64,000 nucleotides of DNA. It comes from Imbricaverruca yamaguchii (lineage: Eukaryota > Arthropoda > Thecostraca > Neoverrucidae). Both the position numbers and the translations under genes were made by a program. The notes beneath the pieces were generated by a model, which saw nothing but the letters and a program-made list of their open reading frames with translations, searched no databases and had not been told where the DNA came from. Every line of letters starts with the position of its first letter. Position 1 is the stretch's first letter. Positions 21,091-32,406 of this stretch are shown in pieces. Where the stretch lies: contig JAOTOL010001624.1 of assembly GCA_034440575.1 (NCBI GenBank), positions 1,915,001 to 1,979,000 on the forward strand, read 5' to 3'.

Positions 21091-22235
21091 GACGAAGTCA
21101 CGCACGCCTTTGTCCATGCGCCTTGCCACGCGCATGGACGCAACAGGCGGCGAGGACGGTGGCATTCCCGCATAAATGTGCTCCCTGTTCTTGGCCATTA
21201 ACCTTACGGCGCTGAATGGAACTAATTGGCTTAGCAATCGGCGTGTCCTCCTCCCAATTTGTTTTGGTGTCACCTACTTTGATAGGCAAGGGCGCCGCTT
21301 AAAATGTGTGGGCTGGTAATTACTCCGTCCGTGGGTGGTTTTCACCTGCTCTACCTCGACGTCTTCTGCATTTGACGAGGCTCCTACGTAGCTGCCCTTT
21401 CTCATACTGCGCAGCTTCGCAGTTAACACATGCATCCGGCCCTGGCGATTTCACACAATGTCGCTCATGGTCGGCGCGGCTTGGTGCTGACGTAATCGGA
21501 CGACGTCATGCGCCGCCCGAGGTGGGTCGTGCCGGGCCCGCACTGACGTCATACGGTCAACGAGTCGACTTGATTTGCCAGTCTGACGCACGCGGTGCGA
21601 GAAGCTGTGACGGCGTTGGAACTGGCCAGGCCGTCGTCAAGTCCCGGACTTGCCCACACTCAACTCACGCCCACGCTTTGGAGCTTGCCAGGCCGTCGTG
21701 CAGGGCTGGATTTCGCCGTACTGGACTTACACCCACGACGCGAGAGGCCGTAATTACATTTGAATCCGCGAGACCATCGTCCGGGCCTGGAATTCGCCGT
21801 ACTCGAGTTGCGCGAGGCCAGGCGTTTCCTGCACGGTTACCAAGCCAACTTCACCGGTCGGGGTTGGGAGCGATGCGTGAGACCTTACCTCACCTCCGAA
21901 GATGACTGTATGATGAGCTCGATCTTGTGTTTCTTCGAGGCAAGATTATAGTATGCGATATGCGTAATGGTTTATTGATGCTGGAACTCTTCAGTAATGA
22001 ACATTTCAATAATGGCAGTGATGATAAAGAAGAATAAGAACAAGGAAGGTTAACGAGCAAGATGACGACCGACGACCGACAACCTGCTTCATTTCAATAT
22101 AAAAGGTGCAATCCCTAGTGGGTGAACTCCCCAGCCACAGGAGCGAGCCTCGCTGTAGGGCAACCCCTTGGTTGCCCTACATCGCTCTCAGCACACCCGG
22201 CTGGGTGTGGGCAGCACGGTGACGCCGGCGGCACT
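21091..22235. other. no gene; degenerate 70-90-bp repeat
   Basis: At about 21600-21830 the phrase (g)ccaggccgtcgt followed by a tgg-(a/t)-ttcgccgtact box recurs about three times at 70-90-bp spacing, heavily diverged. The rest is unique. Confidence 0.4.
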
Positions 22236-22401
22236 AGGGGACGAGTGGCCTAGGGGTACGTTTCCCGTCTCACAATCGAAAGATCGTGGATTCGAGCCTA
22301 ACCTGTCGCTACTCTTCGCCCGTGGCCGATCGGCGTGAGAGATTGGCGATGCTACATGACTCAACGGTCGATGTGTCGGTAAGGCCAAGAACCTACCCGA
22401 T
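22236..22401 (+). mobile_element. tRNA-derived SINE, family A, copy 1
   Basis: A short non-coding retroposon. An exact A-box match TGGCCTAGGGG lies at 22246-22256, and a B-box-like ATTCGAGCC (one mismatch) about 36 nt downstream. Then come TGTCGCTACTCTTCGCCC and a core starting CGGCGTGAGAGATTGGCGA at 22331. The copy is flanked by GCCGGCGGCACT (22224-22235) and GCCGGTGGCACT (22402-22413), a 12-bp target-site duplication with one CpG-type change. It would be mobilised in trans by a LINE. Confidence 0.88.
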
Positions 22402-23696
22402 GCCGGTGGCACTCACTATCCTAGGTGGCCACGTCAGAATGGGCAGCAGGGCATGGGTGCCTTGCGCTCGGACCATCCACTTGGGTTGTGATGCCACCCT
22501 CTTGCTCGCAATTTGGAAAAGGTGGCGGACTAGGTAGCTGGGCTTCCCGTACACCAGGGAATTTGGCTAAGCAACGAGCGCCGAGGACATCCCCGTCTTC
22601 GGCGCTCGTGCCGATCACCACTCGCTAGAGTGGTGGTCGGCATCTAATCCATTTCAGATTCCGTCCTGATGGAATCTTCTTCACGATCCCGTCCCAACCG
22701 AATCATCTTCAAGACTCGTCCTGACCGAATTCTCTTCAGATTCCGGTTTCACCGGACTCCTCTTCATATCACGCCCTGATTGCCGCCCTGTTCTTGGGCT
22801 GGAACAACAACCAGCTGCCGCATCAGCCGCCGGGAGCCGCAAGGTCGCTTGTAATGAGGGTCACTATCCTATTGGGTTCCTCCACGTCGCATATAGCGAG
22901 GTAGTCGTCATAGTCTGGTAGTAATGCTCCGGTCCGATACCGCGAGATCGTCTTCTATGGTGTGCTGGAAATTTCGAGGTGCAAAGGTGCCGTAAAAGCG
23001 GGGTCATCCTACTGCATGCTGCGGATTTACCCCACAGCTGAGTTGATTTTTCTCTGCGTCTGGCCGCTCCACCGCTCAACACTGCAGCGTGGCGGTGCAC
23101 TTCGGCCGACCGGCTTCCAGGGTGAGCCGCGCACGGCCGTGATGTGCCTCGCGTGCGTGCCGAGCGTTGACCGGTGCTGCCGTCGTGACACGGTGACAGG
23201 CGGCGACCTGCCCGGCTGCTACCGGTGCCGGAGCGCAGCGGCGCCCTGCCGCCACGTGACGACCGGCGTGCGCGTGCGGCGTGCGGCGGTGGGGCGCCGC
23301 CATCCCGCCTGGTCGGCCGGTCGGTGCACGGCTGCACCACTATAACGGTGAGCCGCCGGACGGCAGTGGAGCCTGACCGGCGCCGCCGCCGCCGCTCTCT
23401 CGCGCGCCTTTCTCCCGCGGCGGCCCGGCCCGGTCCCGGCCGTCTGCGCCGCCGTCTGCGCCGGCGCCTGGTCCCCGCCGTCGTGCCGTGCTCCCCCTTC
23501 CGTCCACCGTTCGGCCCTGGGTGTGGTCTAGAGCTGTCGTTGGGTCTGGAGCTGTCGCTGTGTGTAGAACTGTCGCCGTGTGTAGAGCTGTCGCTGTGTG
23601 TAGAGCTGTAGCTGTGTGTAGAGTTGTCGCTGTCTGGATAAATCGCTGATGGCTGTGCACTGTCTTTGTTTCTGTATCTGGCGGTTGTCCTTGGTT
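22402..23696. other. no gene; two short arrays
   Basis: 22645-22785 has four diverged copies of a roughly 37-bp unit (TCCGTCCTGA(T/C)-(G/C)GAAT-TCTTC pattern). 23340-23520 is GC-rich. 23530-23635 has five copies of a 21-bp unit near GAGCTGTCGCTGTGTGTA. None is coding. Confidence 0.6.
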
Positions 23697-23945
23697 CCCC
23701 TCTCTCTTATCTCTCTCCCTATATCTCTCCCTCTCTTTATCTCTCTTTCTCTCTCTTTCTCTCTCCTCCCTTTCCCTCTCCATCTCCCCTACCTCTAACT
23801 CTCTATCTCGCTCTCTCTCTATCTCTATCTCTATCTATCTCTATCTCTATCTCTATCTCTATCTCTATCTTTCTCTATCTATGTCTATCTCTATCTCTAT
23901 ATCTATCTCTATCTCTCTCTCTGTCTCTTTCTCTTCCCCTCTCCA
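23697..23945. repeat. pyrimidine microsatellite (CTATCT / CTCT)n
   Basis: A polypyrimidine tract on the plus strand of CTCTCT, CTTTCT and (CTATCT)n units, purest at 23820-23920. Mirror-like pyrimidine tracts can form triplex DNA. Confidence 0.95.
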
Positions 23946-24699
23946 TTGTTTTTTGGCTGTCTGCCTGTTCACACTTTCATCATTTGTATTATCCTCAATT
24001 TGCTTTTCTCTCTTGGAACTGCCAGCATACTTCTCAACAGCTTTTATCTTCCCTGAAAAAGAACAAAAACACAGAACTTACGGTACACCATCACGGACCA
24101 TTTGCGTGCTGAAACAATTCTGCTGAATAAGAGAAATAATCAATAAGACTGCATATTGATTGTTTCTCTTCGACACTCCATCTTTTTCGTCGCGGTTGCC
24201 CCGTGCACGTCCAAATGTGCGAGGCTTGTTGGGCCTGCTACCGGTACGTGATATCGTCCGGTACGTTTTATCCGACGGCACACCAGGGCTCGGTCGCCAC
24301 CTTTGACCCGATCATGCGGAACAGAGATCTCGGCCGCTGACCGACTCCAAACATAGCTCCCGATCAGCGTAGCGTACGTGCAGCCACTACGTGAGAATCC
24401 GCCTACGCGAGGACCGCGCTGGTGTGGGGGAGGGGATGGGGCGCGTGATAGCACTGCTGGGCAGCGCCTCGCGTGCACTATTTTGCCGAGGGCTGGATGC
24501 GACACCGCGCGATATTCCTCGTGGCGGGCGGCGATGGCGGGTAGATGTGGCGCGAAGGCGACGCCCGCACCAGTCTGCGGCAACACCAAACCGGCCCGGC
24601 AGGCCGCAGACGTGCGACGCGACCTCATGCGCCGTATGTGTGTGTGGGGGTGGAGGGTGGGGGGTGGGGGCAGCTGCAGCGTGCGCATATTTAATGGCG
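23946..24699. other. no gene recognised
   Basis: Unique sequence, GC-rich after 24370. A GT/GGGT run at 24640-24670 is purine-rich. No domain seen. Confidence 0.45.
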
Positions 24700-25112
24700 G
24701 CTGACATTCGCCGGGTGGCGGGTGTCAGGTAGTTAGCGGTGACATTCGCCGGGTGGCGGGTGTCGGGTAGTTAGCGGTGACATTCGCCGGGTGGCGGGTG
24801 TCAGGTAGTTAGCGGTGACATTCGCCGGGTGGCGGGTGTCAGGTACCTTGCGGTGACATTCGCCGGGTGGCGGGTGTCAGGTACTTGGATTCCGGGTGGC
24901 GGGTGTCAGGTGGTGACATTCGCCGGGTGGCGGGTGTCAGGTAGTTAGCGGTGACATTCGCCGGGTGTGGGTGGCGGGTGTCAGGTAGTTAGCGGTGACA
25001 TTCGCCGGGTGGCGGGTGTCAGGTAGTTAGCGGTGACATTCGCCGGGTGGCGGGTGTCAGGTACCTAGCGGTGACATTCGCCGGGTGGTGGGTGTCGGGC
25101 AACACGCGGTGA
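24700..25112. repeat. 38-bp minisatellite, about ten copies
   Basis: Unit consensus: GCGGTGACATTCGCC followed by GGGTGGCGGGTGTCAGGTAGTTA. One copy near 24885-24911 is truncated and one at 24960-24975 has an extra GGGTGTG, so unequal exchange is visible. Copies with GGTACC replace GGTAGTTA. Confidence 0.97.
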
Positions 25113-26296
25113 CCGGCCCGTCGTCAGAGGCGGGTCAGTCGTTGGCACGGCCCAAAGCGGTGTACGGCCGCGGAGTTCTCGGATCGGGTCTGAGGTTGAC
25201 TGACACACGTGATACCCGGGAATTCGTGCCTCGTCTGTAATTCGATTTCTTTCTGAAAGGGAGCTGCTCGTCAGTGATTTACAAACCAGGTTTGCACAGT
25301 AATCTACCATAAACCACTGTAATGTGATTATGTAGACCTAGTTTGCAGTGAAAGTATAATCGCAGTCGACGCGCCCCTAAATTCCTATAACCAACCAGTG
25401 AAAGTATAATAATTTTGCAACTTATTCCTCTGACGATGCATGGAAAGAACTGCTATAAAATTGTCTTGGACGTACGTTTTAATAATGTCCAACCTGGTGC
25501 CGTGGGGTAGCCACGATGTAAGAGCTCTTGCACAGAGTGTAGTTATCGTTCTGAATTCAGGATTATGTTGGCTCGCTTTATTTTTCAATCCGCAGACTCT
25601 TGAATTGTTTAGAGGGTACCGACCACCGCCTCAGCCCGTGGAATTCGTCGAACTCCCAGGCTAACCGAGGAGCTGGAGCCGTCTGTGTGCGTAGTGGAAC
25701 TCCCCAACTGGCGGTGGCTCCAGACATGACCGAACCCACGAACTGGCGGTGGCTGCACGTGAACATCGGTGTACATGAACAGCAGCCAGTATCGGCGTCC
25801 GGACAAAGAACACCGCTTGTCGGGCCATCTCGTACGCCCCTGTACTCCCACCTCTGTCTGTTGTAGTTTTTGTTGGTTATATTGCGTGGCTTCCCATCAT
25901 CACACCGTCAGCTAGTCAATCATCCAGTCCCTTTGTAGCAGCATCTCTCAATTGGCTGACAGCTGGCGCACCAATGGAAATATTGACGCGTCATTTCCTG
26001 TCGGCGTCGGAGAAAGGGCTCGGAAAAACGACAGACTAACAGCAGCCACTGAACCGTGCCATCCGGGCGGCAATCAGTCAGATGTCTTTTGTCCCGCCAT
26101 CATGTTTGCAATGTGATTACAATGTGATTCGGCCTGCCGCTTGTCTCGCAGTTGCCCACAGCCAACGACTGGGTTTGCCCCTCGGTCATGGACATACCCC
26201 ACGGACATCGGCTCAGCGAGCTGGTAATTGCCGGTTTCGGCTGGTGCGCGGCTGATCCCTGCCGTACCGGCCGTGTATCAGAGTCAGTGCTCTGCT
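25113..26296. other. no gene recognised
   Basis: Unique balanced sequence. A short duplicated phrase (aactggcggtggct) occurs at 25708 and 25741. No coding evidence. Confidence 0.5.
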
Positions 26297-26532
26297 CAGG
26301 GGCGGATCCAGGAACTTTGATGAGGGGATAGGGCGGGCTCACTCGTCTGGAGGGGCGCCACTGTGACACCTCCCGGAGACGCTCCTGCGGATAAAATCTG
26401 TTCAGCGGGTGGGGGTGGGGGTGGGGTGGAGTGAATTTAATCCTCCAGGAAGAAGCGCCTTTTCTCGATTGGGAGCGGTAAGGAACACATGCAACTAGCA
26501 CCCCGTCCCCAGCTGCCCTGTATCCGCCCCTG
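26297..26532. mobile_element. hAT-like MITE, 236 bp
   Basis: The terminal inverted repeats are CAGGGGCGGATCCAGG (26297-26312) and, on the other strand, CAGGGGCGGATACAGG (26532-26517), 15 of 16 identical. Ends beginning CAGGG are typical of hAT transposons, which make 8-bp target duplications. The flanks GCTCTGCT and GGCCTGCC match at 5 of 8 positions, consistent with an old duplication or none. The interior has a G-rich run (26406-26430) and no coding frame, so any movement depended on a transposase from elsewhere. Confidence 0.82.
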
Positions 26533-27212
26533 GGCCTGCCTGCCGGCCCGTGTGTCCGCGCGCAACCCCCGTCTCGTATCGAGCCAGCTCAACGTCCAAA
26601 CAGATAAAGCTGGCGCGCGCGCGCCGTCGCCGGCCGACTGGTGTCGGTAATCCGGTCCGTCTGGTGGGCCGGCGGCTCGTCGGCGGCCCGGCAGCGGCCC
26701 GGCGGCGGCGCCAGGTCGCCCGCGGTCGGCCGGCGGGCGGAGAGCGTCGCGCCGGCCGACTGGTGTCGGTAATCCGGTCCGTCTGGTGGGCCGGCGGCTC
26801 ATCGGCGGCTCGTCGGCGGCCCGGCAGCGGGCGGCGGCGGCGCCAGGTCGCCCGCGGTCGGCCGGCGGCGGCGCCAGGTCGCCCGGGGTCGGCCGGCGGC
26901 GGCGCCAGGTCGCCGCGGTCGGCCGGCGGCGCGCCGGTCGCCCGCGGTGGCCGGCGGCGGCGCCAGTGCCCGGCGGCGGCGGAGAGCGTCGCGCCGGCCG
27001 ATCACATTAATTCCGGGCCCTCCGCCAGCAAGTGGCCGACCGATCAATAGGCCCCGACAGACCTGGACGGGGGGACCGCGTCGTGTCCCGCCGTCGTGCC
27101 CGCTTGCCGGTGGGGGCCTCTGGCTGCCCCCTGGCTGCCCCCGGCTGCCTTTGGCTGCCCCCTGGCTGCCCCTTGGCTGCCCCCTGGCTGCCCCCTGGCT
27201 GCCCCCGGCAGC
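26533..27212. repeat. GC-rich compound minisatellites
   Basis: A roughly 122-bp segment starting CGCCGGCCGACTGGTGTCGG is duplicated at about 26624 and 26746. Between and after it lie variable copies of GCCGGCGGCGGCGCCAGGTCGCCCGCGGTCG-type units of about 30 bp up to 27000. 27112-27210 is a 12-bp array (CTGGCTGCCCCC). Several frames stay open throughout, without protein character. Confidence 0.85.
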
Positions 27213-28492
27213 TAATCGGCTGGTCGTGTCCTCGCGCCGTGCGGCTGCTCGACTGAAGGTCCCGGCACCCGTTTGCCAGTTTCCTGGTTGGCTTATCGTC
27301 GGCCTATCACCTGGCTCAGATAATAGTCCGCTCTACGGCCACTGTCGCGACCACAGCCTCAGGTCAGCTGTAGGTCGGTCCGTCGGCGTGCTTGCCTTCT
27401 TTGTTTACATCGCTGCCCACCGATTCTATGTCGCGGAAACCCCGTTGCTGGCCCCCGGATCAGCCTCGGTCAGGTCAAGGTCACCGATGGTCCACGCACC
27501 CAGTGCGTGCAGCGCTGGTCGGATGCAGGTGGCGCGGGTGTCCGATGGACAGCCACTGAGTGGTGAGAGACCGCGTCCTTCGCCCGTCTGCTGCAGCTAC
27601 TTGCTACTTGCTGCAGCTATCTGTTGCTACTTTGGATGTGAAGGGCTCACATCTCTTGTGCCTGCACTTTGAGCAAAGCTTCTAGTGTTGACGGGTACAT
27701 GCACTCGGGGTGACTAGCCATCCCTCTTGCCATACCGCCGAGGCGTGCAGCGGTCTGTGTACTGAGTAATCCCATCACCTAGAACATCTTTCGCTATACC
27801 GCTCCGCTGAGGCGTGCAGATTACTCGGTATGCTGAGTAATCCCGTAACCTGGGAGGTCAATAGGGTCGCAAGGTTTCGTGATTGGTAAATATAGAAAAT
27901 CTCAGATGTGCTTGATCGTTCATGCATCTATCGGAACAGTGAAGTTCAATAGTCAACTGTGTGATGAAACGAGCTGAATCACTAGTTTCAGTGAGTTTGT
28001 TTCCCAGGGTGCACATTTATTTACACACATTGACCGAGTCAACGATCTGAAAATGGAAACCGACCGGGAAGATAAAGTGAAATGCGCATATCGAATTTGT
28101 ATTGAACTGAAATTGTATCAAACGAAAAATGATTAGGCGGTCATTTGGAAGAGAAATGCGGGCGAAAGTTGACGATAATACCAAGAAGCTAAAGCGTGCA
28201 CTAAATAAAGCTGTCGCTGCCAGTAAAAAGGCAACGAGGATGTACCTCGAAACGTGGTGCACCTCGGTATGAAGTATGATTACGGTATGTGATTGTCGCC
28301 TCGGGAGGCGGTACGGAGCACGATTGCAGCCAATTCCCGGGATGCTCGGCGTGCTATGTTTCTGCCGGCCGGCTTTGATTCACATGACGCCGCAGATGCC
28401 GTCACGAATCGGCGTGTGACGTCGCCAATAACGAGCTTAGCGCCGCAGATCAGCGGGCGCATCCGAATGCCACAACTGACTGCACTGAATAC
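27213..28492. other. no gene recognised
   Basis: 27213-27660 is moderately GC-rich. 27680-27860 contains an imperfect duplication (cgc(t)gaggcgtgcag ... actgagtaatccc) about 85 bp apart. 27860-28280 is AT-rich. No coding domain seen. Confidence 0.45.
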
Positions 28493-29000
28493 CGCGCGGC
28501 GGCACACATCCTGTTGCGCGCGGTTCAGCGGCCGCGCCCGGACCCGGGGTCCGCCGCCGGGATCCGCGCGCCCGCGGGAGCCGGCTCCCGCGGGCGCCCG
28601 AATGAATGGTGTCCGTCGGGGCCGGCGCGGCCGCGGCACAGGTGCGCGCCGCCTGTCGCGCCATCTGCCGGCCGCCGCGCGTCTCGTGCAGAGGTGCGCC
28701 ACCCGCCGGCCGCCAGTCGATCAGCAGCTGATGCGGCGTTTTTGCCGCGGCGCGCGCGCGCGCGACAGCCTGTTGGAGCCACACCGACGGCGCCAGCTGT
28801 CGCTGGCCGGCCGACGCCGGGTCACCAGACGGCTGCCGACGCGCCCCTGGCGGCGGCCGCGTGCACTCGCGACAGCTGGGCAACGGCGGCAGCGGGTGGT
28901 GTGAGTCGCCGGCGCCCCGGCTGCATGGGCGCTCGGCGGCGGCAGCAGCTGCCCGCCGCGGTCGGACGGTCCGACCCGATGCCGCCGTCCCAGGATTATC
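28493..29000. other. GC-rich CpG-dense block with palindrome
   Basis: About 72% GC with frequent CGCGCG and CCGCCG. A perfect 30-bp palindrome is centred at 28582/28583. Long frames on both strands are composition artefacts, Arg/Ala/Pro-rich with no domain. It could be a CpG island, but I see no start codon plus donor comparable to the one at 16755. Confidence 0.45.
28568..28597. repeat. 30-bp perfect palindrome
   Basis: GCGCCCGCGGGAGCC is followed directly by its exact reverse complement, with no spacer. It is almost entirely G/C and could extrude as a stable cruciform or RNA hairpin. Confidence 0.95.
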
Positions 29001-29612
29001 TGATGCAATCGCTCGACGTCGCCGGGTGCGGTGTTGTGCTGCGAACGTCCGCTGCTGGTTCAGACATGCGCCACATATTGTCAGCAGTGAGCCGAGAGGG
29101 TGCCGAGGGGCTGGCGAACATGCCGGTGAAGTACAGCTGAACATCTCAAGGAGAATCCGTGTGCGTAGCTGATGCTCCATGTCGCATTAACCGAGGATGG
29201 GTGCTGTTGAGAGCTCTGAAAATAGCATCGCTTCGCCGTGGATGCTCACCTGATGATCACCACTTGTAGCTAACGAAACGAGCTGTCGTTAATCTTGGCA
29301 GTGAAACAGAACGTACTCGCTTCGGCACATCGGATGCACACCGGATGCACACCTCTGCTCTCCACACATCACCTTGCGGCACGGAGAATGCAGTTGAAAA
29401 CTGAGTGCTCCGGCTGCCAATTAGCCGGCCGTTTTTTCGGCCAGGGCGGATTGCGAACACTGGGATCCGGTAGTGGTCCCCCCACCCCCTGTTGTCGCAT
29501 CGTAGGAGACGAGGGCGGCGCGGCTGCGGCCACCGCTGCCGGTGTGAACGACCCGGCGCGGGCGCGCGCGCGCCTCCCCCACCGAGCGTGACCAGCTGCG
29601 AGCCGGCAGGGG
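29001..29612. other. no gene recognised
   Basis: Unique sequence. Two directly repeated GGATGCACACC phrases at 29332-29352. No coding evidence. Confidence 0.45.
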
Positions 29613-29932
29613 TGGCCCGGCTCGGCTCGGCTCGGCCCGGCCCGGCCCGGCCCGGCTCGGCCCGGCTCGGCTCGGCTCGGCTCGGCTCGGCTCGGCTCGG
29701 CTCGGCTCGGCTCGGCTCGGCTTGGCTCGGCTTGGCTCGGCTTGGCTCGGCTTGGCTCGGCTTGGCTCGGCTTGGCTCGGCTTGGCTCGGCTTGGCTCGG
29801 CTTGGCTCGGCTCGGCTTGGCTTGGCTTGGCTTGGCTTGGCTTGGCTTGGCTTGGCTTGGCTTGGCTTGGCTTGGCTTGGCTTGGCTTGGCTTGGCTTGG
29901 CTTGGCTTGGCTCGGCTCGGCTTGGCTCGGCC
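29613..29932. repeat. 5-bp satellite (GGCTC / GGCTT / GGCCC)n
   Basis: About 64 uninterrupted pentamers in zones: GGCCC/GGCTC mixture to about 29720, strict alternation of GGCTT and GGCTC (10-bp period) at 29721-29810, pure GGCTT at 29816-29909, then back to GGCTC. It reads as Ala/Lys/Pro/Ser repeats on the minus strand and Leu/Gly/Ala/Trp repeats on the plus strand in every frame, none credible as protein. Confidence 0.98.
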
Positions 29933-30439
29933 CGCTTTGGCGCTCGTGGTCAACTATGCGCGCTGACCGTCACCGGGAGAGATAGAGAGAGAGAGAGAGC
30001 GGCCGGGCCGAGAGAAGGTGTCGGCACATGCAGGCAGCGACAGGAGCAGGAGAGGCTGTCCGGATCGGGAGGTGATGCTGAGTCAGGCGAGAACCGGGGC
30101 CGGGAAAGCGCCGAGATCGCGAGATGACGCCGCGACTAGAAACGCGTACCGCGATCACGGAAAGACGCCGGGACGAAGAGAATGCACTGCAGCCAAGGGA
30201 GTACCTCGGAGTCAGAAGATGACACCCAGAACCGCAATAGGACACCGTGACTAGATCCTGCCAAACTTGGCGGAAACCACGAGGTGCTTTATGCGCCGTT
30301 ATTATGTGCATGCTTGGCATTATGTGCGGACCCACCATCTCTTGATCATTTAACACGATGCTTGTCGTACTTGGTGAAGGTCTCTCAAACTGAGGATCCT
30401 TCCACCCATCTCAGACTGAAGATCCACCCTTCCTTGAAG
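29933..30439. other. no gene recognised
   Basis: A short (GA)n run at 29980-29998, then unique sequence to the SINE. Confidence 0.5.
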
Positions 30440-30596
30440 GGAACGAGTAATCTAGGGGTAAGTTGCCCCTCCCACAATCCACAGATTATGGGTTCGAGCC
30501 TCACATGTCGCTACTCTTCGCCCGCAACCAATCGGCGTGAGAGATTGTCGACTACATGACTCGACGGTCCACGTGTCATAAAACCAATAACCACCA
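30440..30596 (+). mobile_element. tRNA-derived SINE, family A, copy 2
   Basis: The best-preserved promoter of the family: A-box-like TAATCTAGGGG (30448-30458, one mismatch), exact B box GTTCGAGCC (30492-30500), then TGTCGCTACTCTTCGCCC and the core from 30533 (CGGCGTGAGAGATTG, with a small deletion after it). The 3' end is AAAACCAATAACCACC. It is flanked by an exact 16-bp target-site duplication, CCACCCTTCCTTGAAG, at 30424-30439 and 30597-30612, showing a fairly recent LINE-driven insertion. Confidence 0.93.
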
Positions 30597-30612
30597 CCAC
30601 CCTTCCTTGAAG

Positions 30613-32406
30613 ACGGATCCCACCACAATGTGAGAGCACTCTCCGGTCAGAGAAGGGGCACTGTCGTCAAATAAGTGTGCTTCAAGCAGCCAGGTGCGAC
30701 CCGCCAGCGGAGAAGGCACACCAGCCAGGTGACGAAAGCATTCCGATCAGTGCCGGCCGGCGCCGCCATTGGTCGCGTGGAACAGGTGTGGCGACGAGCG
30801 GCGCTGCTGCCACCTGCTGCCGTCCCCTTCCCGACCACGTCCACCGGCCAGAGCGCGGCCGCGGCAAATACGCCACCGCCGGGACTCGGCGGTCGGCTGG
30901 CGCGCGCCGCCGAACGCGCCCGCAGCCTCTCCTCCGACCTGGTCGCCGCGGCGGCCGCGTCGGCGGCGGCGCAGCCGTTTCTGGGTCGCTCGACGCCGCC
31001 GACCTTGTGTCGCCGGCCGGGGCGGGCCGGGCCGCGCCGGCGCCGGTGCCGTCGACTGCAGGCCGTGTGTGGTGGAGCGCGCAGGACCGGTCCGGGTCTC
31101 TGACCTCGGCGGCAGCCGGCACACTGCACGGTGCCGCCGCCGCCTCTGCCGGTCGCCGTCCATGGGAGCGCGCGACGGACGGCGACTGGTGTCAGGCTCG
31201 CGGCGGCGAGGGGGGGGGAGCCGTGCCGGAACCGCCGCCGGTGATGCAACTTCGCCGCTCTCTCGCCGTCGCCACGCTTACTTCACGGTAGGCCGGCTGA
31301 CCCGACTGCGGCCGGTGGAGTGGTCGGAGGGTGGTGTGACGTCGGAGACGAATCCGCCGCTGAGCGGCTAACGTGTCACCTCGGCGCGCGCGTGGGTGTT
31401 GCCGAAGTTTGGCCATGTTGACAGGAGATCGCCGTGTCTAGGCTAACACCACAGATGTTATTCCGACGTGTTCTCAAACATCGTTGAATGTGTCTCTTCG
31501 GTTGAGTCGAGTGTCATGCAAATACGTGCTAAGCGAGTCAAAGTAAATAAAGTAAAGTAAACCGAGAAATACCAACATCGTACATGCGATGCGAGCTCGC
31601 AGTACGGATCGCTTGCACGTGCATTTCGATGCATGCCCATGAGATGTATATGCACGTGAACGGGTGCATTGTGTGTTTACAAACACGGCGTCGGGCCGAC
31701 CGAGTTGTGGGCGGCGGCGCGTCGGCCGCCGCGCGTGCCCGGGAGGTGCCGCCGCGACACCGCAGCCTTGCAGAGCCGGCCGGGTCAGGTGCGGCCGGTC
31801 GGCCACGGTCAGCAGCGAGCCGCACCTGCAGCGGCGGCCTCACTGACCCCCACTCGGGCCGGCCCGTTTCCGTGCCGAGTCACGCCGGCCTGCAGCGGGC
31901 GCGGCCGCAGCCGCCCACGCTCCCCGTCCGTCAGCTGCGTCCCTGCCGCGGCCGTAGCCGGTCTCCGCGCCGTCCGGCCACGGCTGGACCCGTGGCGGCC
32001 GTTCCAGTGACACATTCGGGTGGTGGGAGGTGGAGGTGGGCGGGGGGGGGGTCCTTTGTGTGCCGACACGGCGTGCCCAGTGTGCGGTCCGACGCTGCCC
32101 AAAATCCTCGCGTGCACGGGCATTGGCAAACCTGCGCTGATCTGCACAGCCTGCATGAAGACCCTGCGTCGCACGGCGTGCGGTGTGGGGACGGCCGTCT
32201 CTCGCGGCTCGCGTCGCCGCCGCCGCCACCGCCGGGCCTTGGGGACTGTGTCGCAGAAGCGGCGCCTGTGGCAACTCTACTGCGTCTCTACGGCGTACGG
32301 CGTACTCTCGCCGACCTCGGCGACGGTGACGCTGGACGGGGGCGTGTGACGCGTCTCCTCCTCCTACTCCGCCGCCGCCGAGGTGGACGAATGCGCCGCT
32401 GCCGAC
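30613..32406. other. GC-rich CpG-dense blocks, no confirmed gene
   Basis: 30740-31370 and 31690-32390 are about 70% GC, and 31380-31680 is AT-richer. Overlapping open frames exist in all six frames without recognisable domains. One short plus-strand stretch at 32060-32180 reads CADTACPVCG and later CTACMK, Cys pairs that superficially resemble a zinc ribbon, but the rest of the frame is not protein-like. I call no gene. Confidence 0.4.

Noticed and set aside
24700..25112. CRISPR-like 38-bp repeats
   Set aside because: There is no spacer between units; it is a minisatellite.
28293..29180. overlapping 200-250-codon frames on both strands
   Set aside because: All phases are open because stops are rare at about 72% GC. 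Arg/Ala/Pro-rich translations without domains.
29613..29932. telomeric repeat
   Set aside because: GGCTT/GGCTC pentamers do not match the arthropod TTAGG or other known telomere repeats, and the array is internal and short.
32060..32180. zinc-ribbon-like Cys pairs in a plus-strand frame
   Set aside because: Only isolated CxxC-like pairs in a GC-rich frame that is otherwise Arg/Pro/Thr-rich; no consistent domain spacing and no splice sites.
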